Source: Xanthoparmelia taractica
Lineage: Eukaryota > Ascomycota > Lecanoromycetes > Lecanorales > Parmeliaceae
Assembly: GCA_033085395.1 (NCBI GenBank)
Contig: JANQBS010000080.1
Coordinates: 99,192 to 163,191, forward strand
DNA length: 64,000 nt
Direction: 5' to 3'
The notes beneath the pieces are model-generated. The model was not told the origin of the DNA. It saw only the letters and a list, made by a program, of their open reading frames with translations, and did not search any database. Shown here piece by piece: positions 57,577 through 64,000 of the stretch (position 1 is its first letter; every line of letters begins with the position of its first letter). Made by a program: the position numbers and the translations under genes.

Positions 57577-58506
57577 ATGACCGATATGCAAGCGAAGTCC
57601 CCGTTGGCAGCAGAGTATGATGATCTGGCAGCAGAGATTGCTGATCAGGCAGCTACTAATCAGTTTATGGATCGATATCTGAATGATAACTATGGCGGCG
57701 AGCCCATGGCTCCACCCGACTTTGTCAATGCCAATACCTTGACCAAAGATGTCAACGATATTGACGGCCGTGACATCGGGGCCGCGAATGCCGATGATAA
57801 AGTCGGTCCCGATATCGGAGCCTCAGATGCGAATCGCCTTTCAGTGCACCGCGCCACGAGTGGTGAGTTGGTTTTCGGTCAAGGGTCCGCATCTATCAAC
57901 GCCAATGCTACTGTGCTCCGCGACAGTCAGGGTCGTTTGATTGACGCGAGCCAGTGTGGATACGGGAGACCCCTCTTGTGACAACTTGGCAGCCAATCAA
58001 TACCGTGAGACCTAATCTTCGCTCTTCAACTATCGACGGAAAGCATAAAGCAAAGGCTCCGGTCCCGCTCCCGACCCCTAAAGTGGCAAATAAGCCAGAC
58101 TCCGAAATGGCTACACCTGAAGGACACGGCACCACATCCATGGACAAGCTAGTCCTTCGAGGCCTCGCTGCTAAGGCGGCCGCAGAGGCTGACGCCGTCA
58201 CAAGTGGTCACGATAATGTCAGCAAACCATGCGGGAGTGTTGGTGAGAAGGCTGCTAAAGCCGATGATGATCACGGCAATGCTAGCGAGACAAATGGGAG
58301 TCGTCACGACAGGGGAGAAGGATGAAGTGGAGAAGAATGAGGGGGGTGATGAAGACGAGACTCAGGAGGAAGAGACTGACGAGGAAGATGACCAGGAGGT
58401 GAATGCTATCATTGAGGAGGTGAATACTAGGATTGCGAAATCAGGAAAGAAGATCGCCAAGGTTTCGAACAGCCATTGCGGGGTCATGGCGGGGTCCATG
58501 GTCTAA
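57577..58506 (+). pseudogene. acidic unknown protein split by two slippage frameshifts
   Basis: The ATG at 57577 opens MTDMQAKSPLAAEYDDLAAEIADQ, followed by Asp/Asn/Gly-rich repeats (DGRDIGAANADDKVGPDIGAS), and reaches GRLIDASQ before a stop at 57979-57981. From 57954 another frame continues (WIRETPLVTTWQPINTVRPN through KLVLRGLAAKAAAEADA), then from about 58310 the original phase resumes (EKDEVEKNEGGDEDETQEEETDEEDDQ) to 58506. The first change matches one extra TG in a TGTG pair at about 57954, the second one extra G in a GGGG run at about 58313. An ancestral single protein of about 305 residues is therefore likely. No domain is recognised. The coding strand shows no RIP-type stops, unlike the hAT relic 4 kb away. 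Confidence 0.55.
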
Positions 58507-59149
58507 GGCCTTGGCGGGGCCTTGGCGGTTATATGTCGTCTTCGCATGCCCCAGGGTTTTCGTGTTCCTTAGAGATTAGTTCTACTAGGACTTAGTACCT
58601 AATAAGGGAATCACCATCGTACCGACGATACGTCTCTTATATTGGTTAGGCCGCTTGCTGAGCGCCAGCGGACCAACCCCTTACATCAATTTACCGCGAA
58701 AAGTACGCGAAATTTCGCGAAATTTCGACACGTTCTTTTTCACTTAACATTACACATTGACAACGAGTTTTAATAGAAAATCAAAAACGCAATTTTGAAG
58801 TTAATAGGGAAATGAAATCTACGTGTGAATTTGAGAGCGATTTTCCATTCGTTGCGACAATATCGTATCATGTAGTAAATGATAATTTGGTGAGAGCCTC
58901 GGTGAAACTCCGGAGTGGCCATTAATTTAAAAAAAACTCTATTGTATAGGTGTATTTGATCCTTCTAGATTTGATTAAACCACTACTATAACCTCTCCCT
59001 ATTAATCGGTCTTTGCTATCCCTAACTTCAACATAAATAATCAAACCAGGTCCCGCCTATCTAGTACACTATAGCAGATATCCCCTCAGAGCACTCCTAC
59101 GTCCACGCTCGTTACCCTATGCTCGCCTTTAAACCGCCCTCGAAAGTGA
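58507..59149. other. AT-rich non-coding spacer
   Basis: No gene. Contains TTAATTTAAAAAAAACT-like A/T runs and the tandem palindromes listed separately. Confidence 0.5.
58708..58727. repeat. two tandem perfect 10-bp palindromes
   Basis: CGAAATTTCG occurs twice in immediate tandem. Each copy is self-complementary, so the 20-bp block is also palindromic as a whole. A third CGCGAAA-like copy lies just upstream at 58695. It could be a transposon end or a site bound by a dimeric protein. Confidence 0.7.
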
Positions 59150-59431
59150 AAGGCGCTCGCTGAAATAGACCCTAACATCGCTGCTCTAACGCGTTCTAAT
59201 CCTCCTCTCGGACCTACGCATTATAGGCCTAAGCAGAAGAAGGTTAAGGACTTTGGGCCGATTAAAAAGCCGTTCAGGAAGTCAATAAAACAGATGGAAA
59301 ATACGCAATATCTCAGGGAGGAAGAGATCTCTAAACGACGTCAATTACGCTTACGCAGAGGCCTGAAGGACCGTCACAATCGCAAAGTAGTACGGGCTGA
59401 GCGTCTTGGAGTGCTTAATAGCGAGGGTTAA
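59150..59431 (+). pseudogene. basic protein relic, probable transposon fragment
   Basis: An open frame of 93 codons without ATG encodes a strongly basic, helical segment (GPIKKPFRKSIKQMEN, YLREEEISKRRQLRLRRGL, DRHNRKVVRAERLGVL). It looks coding because charged residues dominate without simple repeats, but I cannot name a family. It is flanked by a direct repeat whose first copy begins inside its stop region (59420). Confidence 0.35.
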
Positions 59432-59610
59432 AGCCTATTGCTGTCGCCACATCTCTCTGCCGATATCGAGTTTTTAGCCATCCGAGCCGATGCTGGAACG
59501 CTCTCACCATTCCACCTGACTATCCACTATTCTACTCGAAGCTAGATATTCATCATAGCTAGCGATGTGAATGCTCAGCAGCGAGGGTTAAAGTCTATTG
59601 CCGGCGTTAC
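59420..59610. repeat. direct repeat pair, about 31 bp each
   Basis: AGCGAGGGTTAAAGCCTATT at 59420 and AGCGAGGGTTAAAGTCTATT at 59580 begin two copies that remain similar for about 31 bp (CTGTCGCCACA versus CCGGCGTTACA). They are 160 bp apart. The differences are mainly C/T. Confidence 0.75.
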
Positions 59611-59707
59611 ACGTCGCTGTCGAGTCGAGGTTCCCCGCTGGCAAATTCCATCCCTGCCGAACCCCACCCTATACGGCCTCACCGTCACGTCACGTCAACG
59701 AGCACGT

Positions 59708-59734
59708 GCTATGACTATGATCACGTGTCATAGC
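59708..59734. repeat. inverted repeat, 8-bp arms
   Basis: GCTATGAC (59708-59715) and GTCATAGC (59727-59734) form perfect arms around an 11-bp loop that itself contains part of an ATCACGTGT E-box-like core. It may be part of a transposon end. Confidence 0.6.
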
Positions 59735-59955
59735 TACTAGGTACGTTGCAGTCGTCGCCGTGGAGTTGCAGACCATCAAAAACACGTACGTCACGTACGG
59801 GTCGGAAAGGTCTGGGATGGTCTGGGAGACGTGCTGGTATCATGGAATGGTCTGGGAAATTTCTGGTATATGCAGGGGTATCCCATGTTATATGCAGGGG
59901 TATGGGAAATATACTATATATAGAAGAAGTTACTCTATATAGAATCATGCGAACG

Positions 59956-60087
59956 CATTCTAGCCATCATTCTAGCCATCACTCCACTTCACCATCACGT
60001 TGTTGAGCATTCTAGCCATCATTCTAGCCATCACTCCACTCCACCATCGCCATCACCACCACTCCACTTCACCATCACGTTGTTGAG
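59956..60087. repeat. minisatellite carrying paired ATTCTAGCCAT
   Basis: Two long units start CATTCTAGCCATC at 59956 and 60008. Each contains two ATTCTAGCCAT copies one base apart, then ACTCCACTTCACCATCACG and TTGTTGAG. The second unit has an internal repeat of the ACTCCAC...GTTGAG part. The same paired motif recurs inside three introns of the downstream hAT transposase. Confidence 0.9.
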
Positions 60088-61656
60088 CTGAGCCCGCCAT
60101 CGCATTTGGCATCGTGTTGCGAAAGGCCTCCGCAATCACCTAGGGCTTGGCGAGCCATTTCTACTGCTACCAGTGCATTTGATTCATTTGATTGCCAGAA
60201 GAATTGCTAGCACGCTAACTACAACAGCAATCTACTGTCTACCCTGCGACAGCAAATTCCCCCCTCCTCCCTTCGCATCATGAAAAGGATTTGCGATCGT
60301 CCTCCACAGTTGCACATCCTTAGCCATTAAAGTTACACGCTTCGCATGAATGGCACAAAGGTTGACATCTTCGAACATGTGACAAAGGAAAGCTTCCGCC
60401 AACTTATGAATGGCCTCAATGGCCGACCTAGAAAAACGTACCCCCTCCATATGTATTACCGCGATCTCTCTTACCACTCGCGAAAAGGAGAGCTTAGAGA
60501 TCATCAGATCGAATCCCCTCTGATAGCGACGAATCTCACGCAAAGCAACAGTTACAGCCTATTAATGAAATAGAATAGATAGATTCGAGATTAGACTTAC
60601 TTCCAGCTTTCCATCTGCGTTTTCGGGTATTGCTACCCGGCAGTCCTTGCGCTAGTCTACTTTTCTTGGCTAACCTCAATGGCTGAACACTTGAAGGCTA
60701 CGCAGAAGTAATTAGTTGCACTCAAGATTATCTGGCATCAGCTGCGTGTACCATGGTTCCTCCAGTCTTTCCTTTGCTCTTACGTGCTGCCGCCTACTCG
60801 CGCATTAGCTTTATACTTGATATTTCATTTGTAGATTCAACATACCTGCTTCAAAATATTGCCTCGCGCAGTGATTCTTTTGCGAGCCATAGCTTGAGAA
60901 CGAAGAAGTTAAGATTGGAGCTGAGGTTCGGAGCCGAAATTCGAGGGTAACAACTTTGCCAGACAGACAGATGATGAGATGAATAGTAGAAGGATGATGA
61001 ATGCCAGAAGGATGATGAATGCCAGAAGGATGATGAATGCCAGAAGGATGATGGATGGCAGAAGAAAGAGTAGGAAGAAAACAAAAGTACACGGTAAACA
61101 TAACTCAGAAAACGTGATGTTATAGATAAAATTAATGTTATTTGTTAATGCTTCCAGACATCTATCGCAACAACATCAGAATTAATTTATTTTACAATCG
61201 GAAAGCGGGAGAAGAATACTCTCGTTATGAGTATTAAGATTCTACAAGAATAAATTTATCTTATGGTTGATTCTAGTATTCATTCTAGTAATTACCTGAG
61301 CGCATTGAAATTTTATCGATTTAGACGCTAACACGCAGGGTTCTCGGCAACCTTTCCATATTGGGTAGATAGTAGAAATTAGTGCCCAACCGATTTCCTT
61401 CTCGGCAATCCTTTCAATAATAGATACTAGTGCCTAAATAATTCCCCCCTCAAACTTTCCCCCTAAACAATCCTTGTTTATCGCATCTTTCTTTCGTTCT
61501 GGCATTTGAGACGCGTTTCTATTATCAACATGGCTAAAGATACTTAATATACTCCTGTCCTAATAGAGAGTACATAATTAACAGTCCTTAGCTAAATCGC
61601 AACCTATAGAGCATCGATCTTATAAAAGTGACCACTTTTTTTGCCTTTGTATTCCT
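60088..61656. other. AT-rich spacer, no gene
   Basis: Short frames at 60232-60543 (minus) and 60753-60950 (plus) carry no motif. The region becomes strongly AT-rich after 61080. A degenerate ATTCTAG pair lies at 61270-61297. This is probably the 5' flank of the hAT element. Confidence 0.5.
60988..61061. repeat. 18-bp minisatellite, four units
   Basis: Unit AGAAGGATGATGAATGCC repeats four times (60988, 61006, 61024, 61042); the last copy has two changes. Confidence 0.95.
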
Positions 61657-62033
61657 TTGTTGATCTTTTTTCTAGCTATCAAAAAAGAAGAACAATCAGA
61701 TTCTCAGACGCACTTTTCGCTCTTTAATACAGAGTTCGATAATCTCGAGTTCAAGACTTCACGTCGTGGCGCAGTTGATCGGCCTAAAGGTGATCAGCCA
61801 AAGCGCAAAGCCGTTCAAGATCTCAGCGAAAATCTCAACACCAAACGCTCAAGGACGAGACTCGACACTTTTACCCCTGAGGAAAAGGAACTGGAACGCG
61901 CAAAGAAAGCTGATAACGCCGCTGAGAACTATCGCATTCGTGCTTACAAAAAGACTAGCGAATTCGCGACTGCTTCAGACTTACAGCGGGAAGCACGTAT
62001 CAAAACCCTTCGCCAGCAAGAAGTCGACTCCAG

Positions 62034-62096
62034 GTAATGTTTACTCACCTTTGTAGCCATCATTCTAGCCATTAGTTCTTCCAAGCTAACACTTAG
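62034..62096 (+). other. hAT intron 1 with shared motif
   Basis: Donor GTAATG, perfect branch/acceptor AAGCTAACACTTAG. Contains TAGCCATCATTCTAGCCAT at about 62054-62072, i.e. most of the paired ATTCTAGCCAT motif. Confidence 0.75.
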
Positions 62097-62830
62097 AATA
62101 GAATTGCGCAAGGCGTACATATCTTACTCGCGCGGACTTCCCCGAGCAATTCCATCGTTGGATTACAGCTATAGGCGTCCCATTTGCTATTGCCGATAAC
62201 CCAGAGACACTACGAACCTTCCGCTGCCTTGACCCTCTCGTAAATATAGATTCTGCATCCACAATCAAAAATCGGCTGCTTTCTAAAGTTGAAGAGATTG
62301 AGTTAGATCTGTATACGAGTCTATCAAATAATGATATCAAGATATCTTTAGCCTTGAATAGCTGGTCGGCTAATAATCGTCAGTCGTATTTTACACTTCT
62401 TGGCTTCTTTATTGATCACGATTGAAGATATCATGAGAAGCTTCTAGGATTCGAATACGTCGAGGGTAAACACACTGGTGCGAAGTTTATAAGTCTCGTA
62501 TAATCGATTCTTGAGAAGCATATGCTTAAGGCGCGAATTATGGCTTTGATAATCGACAATGCGACTAATAATAATACACTCTTCCGTGATTTAATCGGGG
62601 CCCTTCCACAGAGCGAGTTCAACAATTTACTTGATCTTGGAGAGCAGGATACGGGGAGTCTTAAACATGTTCCCTGCATGACGCATATCATTCAACTATC
62701 CTTACAAGAGCTTCTTGGCAAGATTCGCGTCAGCTCAACCAACGAGAACTTTCAGAAAAGCTAATATAATTCGAAGAAACAGGACGCTGTCCAAAGACAA
62801 GGAAAAGATCTACCAATAACTTTAGCTAAG

Positions 62831-62883
62831 GTATATAAATTCTAGTTATTATTCTAGTCATTACTAATGTCTAATGTATATAG
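62831..62883 (+). other. hAT intron 2 with shared motif
   Basis: Donor GTATAT, acceptor TATATAG, phase 0 on both sides (LAK then IRKTRVY). Contains ATTCTAGTTAT and ATTCTAGTCAT in tandem; relative to the minisatellite unit the differences are C-to-T. Confidence 0.8.
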
Positions 62884-63706
62884 ATTCGCAAGACGAGGGT
62901 CTACATTAATGCTAGCAGTCAGCGCAAGGAGTATTTCTTCGAGCTTCAATCTATACGACTTAATAATACTTATAGCTTGATTGATCAACATCATCCACCT
63001 ATCGATGAGGAGCTATATCAGCAACAACGCGTACTCAAATTATTTTAGGATATTAAAGTTCGTTGGGACTCAACCTATTATATGTTGATACGATCTCATC
63101 TACTTCGTAGCGATATCGACCGCTTTTTTGAGGAGAAACCAAACGGCTTTCTTAGACTTAGCGCGAATGAATAATCGCAAGTCGAATATCTAATTGAATT
63201 AACCAGACCCTTTTGTACTTTTACGAAGCTGATGAGTAAGGGTAAGGAGTCAACAATTTATCATATGTTTAATATCTACAATAGGTTGTTTGATTATATT
63301 GAGAAGGAGATTCGAAAGCTAAGACGCAAGCGGGTTTCGTGGAAAGTCGAACTTCGCGAGGCTTTGGAGGCGGCTCGTGAGAAGTTGACTGCCTACTACA
63401 GCGAGACCCAATCGAGTGTGAAATACCTCTATGAATAGGCAACACTTTTACGTCCAAGTCACGGAAATATAACACTAAAAGAACCGAATTGGGAAGTTGA
63501 GCCTGATTAAACACCTTGGGTAGAGATATACTGGAATACGCTCGAACAAACGTATCGAAATTATCAACATCTTGATGTTAGTAGTTAGGTGCAGAGGGCT
63601 GAACGAGCAAGAAGTCGCGTAGAATCGCTTAATGATATTAGTAATGAGATCGAAAAGGCGATAGGAGTGCCGGATAATAATCAATTTTAGTGGTATAAAA
63701 GAGAAG

Positions 63707-63761
63707 GTTAGTATTCTACCCATTATTCTAGCCATGACTTGAATTTCTAATCTTAATTAAG
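63707..63761 (+). other. hAT intron 3 with shared motif
   Basis: Donor GTTAGT, branch CTAAT, acceptor ATTAAG, phase 1. Contains ATTCTACCCAT and ATTCTAGCCAT one base apart, followed by GACTTGAATTTCTAATC. Confidence 0.75.
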
Positions 63762-64000
63762 TACCTTTCACTCATCTTAAGGGTCTATCAATTCTTGACC
63801 AGTGGAAAAGCTTAGAGTCTTAGATTCCATTAATGACACGTGTGACTAGAGATATCTTAGCCGTACCTGGTGAAGCTGTAGCTTGTTATTGAAAGTTGGG
63901 TCGCGTGCTTACGTGATATACCAAGGCTTGGCAAGCGCCAAATCACGTGACCTCACCTAGTTAGATCGCACTTACCTTCCATAGCACACATAATATAATA

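Larger units (their letters stand above)
61657..63892 (+). pseudogene. hAT-family DNA transposase riddled with RIP-type stops
   Basis: Coding sense can be followed across three introns (62034-62096, 62831-62883, 63707-63761). The N-terminal part is basic with RPKGDQPKRKAVQDLSENL. The core has SLALNSWSANN, FTLLGFFIDHD, LLGFEYVEGKHTG and the catalytic-region Asp block IIDNATNNNTLFRDL, then KVRWDSTYYML. The C-terminal part has NRLFDYIEKE and KRVSWK, and a partial dimerisation domain SIL.QWKSLES and PLMTRVTRDILAVPG near 63850. Eleven in-frame stops are seen, at 62423, 62501, 62762, 63046, 63172, 63436, 63508, 63586, 63688, 63821 and 63890. Four are TAA, five TAG and two TGA. A one-base indel lies near 62097. 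The transposase would normally excise and insert the element; this copy is dead. Element ends and 8-bp target duplications could not be placed. Confidence 0.88.

Noticed and set aside
61657..63892. Reassigned stop codons (TAA/TAG read as Gln) in the hAT gene
   Set aside because: Cytochrome c1, DAHP synthase and the other intact genes use TAA, TAG and TGA as normal terminators, and the stops cluster only in decayed genes, so RIP explains them better.

Overview
The window is nuclear DNA of a filamentous ascomycete (Pezizomycotina). Genes are interrupted by short introns of about 40-150 bp with GT(R)NGN donors, CTRAY-like branch sites and YAG acceptors. It encodes mitochondrial cytochrome c1, a fungal DAHP synthase, a fungal SAT4-type membrane protein, a CBM18/GH16 cell-wall enzyme and several 2EXR/F-box-like proteins. 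Decayed copies carry the CpA-to-TpA stop codons expected of repeat-induced point mutation (RIP). Introner-like motifs and the gene families hint at Dothideomycetes or a related class, but the sequence does not settle this.

Layout. 1-2 kb: relic of a Tad-type LINE ORF1 (zinc-knuckle Gag-like), then about 2.4 kb of microsatellite-rich intergenic DNA. 4.4-10.2 kb: a spliced 2EXR protein, an internally deleted hexapeptide acetyltransferase and an MFS (DHA1-type) transporter with a very long disordered N-terminus. 10.5-13.7 kb: a pyrimidine/purine tract pair and degenerate tandem modules coding a disordered Pro/Ser/Arg-rich protein. 14-18.5 kb is the conserved core: DAHP synthase and cytochrome c1 diverge from a shared 365-bp region, followed by a convergent SLX9 ribosome-biogenesis gene. 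18.9-26.6 kb is a graveyard: a P450, a monocarboxylate-type MFS, a second P450 fragment and a WW/EH-domain gene, all broken. 26.6-32.7 kb has almost no recognisable genes. 32.7-40.7 kb: SAT4/rhodopsin-like membrane protein, alpha/beta hydrolase, SprT-like metalloprotease and a secreted protein of unknown function. 41.6-43.8 kb: second ORF1-only LINE Gag. 45.2-53.7 kb: a small unknown gene, three 2EXR-type genes in various states and an RNase H pseudogene. 54.8-56.1 kb: CRH-family glucanase/transglycosylase. 56.3-58.5 kb: divergent unknown pair, one frameshifted. 58.5-64 kb: AT-rich repeat land ending in a RIP-mutated hAT transposase.

The intact genes serve unrelated housekeeping or envelope roles: respiratory complex III, the shikimate entry step, 40S biogenesis, transport and wall remodelling. 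No coherent operating cluster is present. The 19-24 kb P450-MFS-P450 group looks like a dead metabolic cluster. The most unusual signal is a paired ATTCTAGCCAT motif shared by three introns of the hAT transposase and by a minisatellite 2 kb upstream, which resembles introner-like spread. Exon coordinates were derived by hand from splice consensus, reading phase and protein-family continuity.
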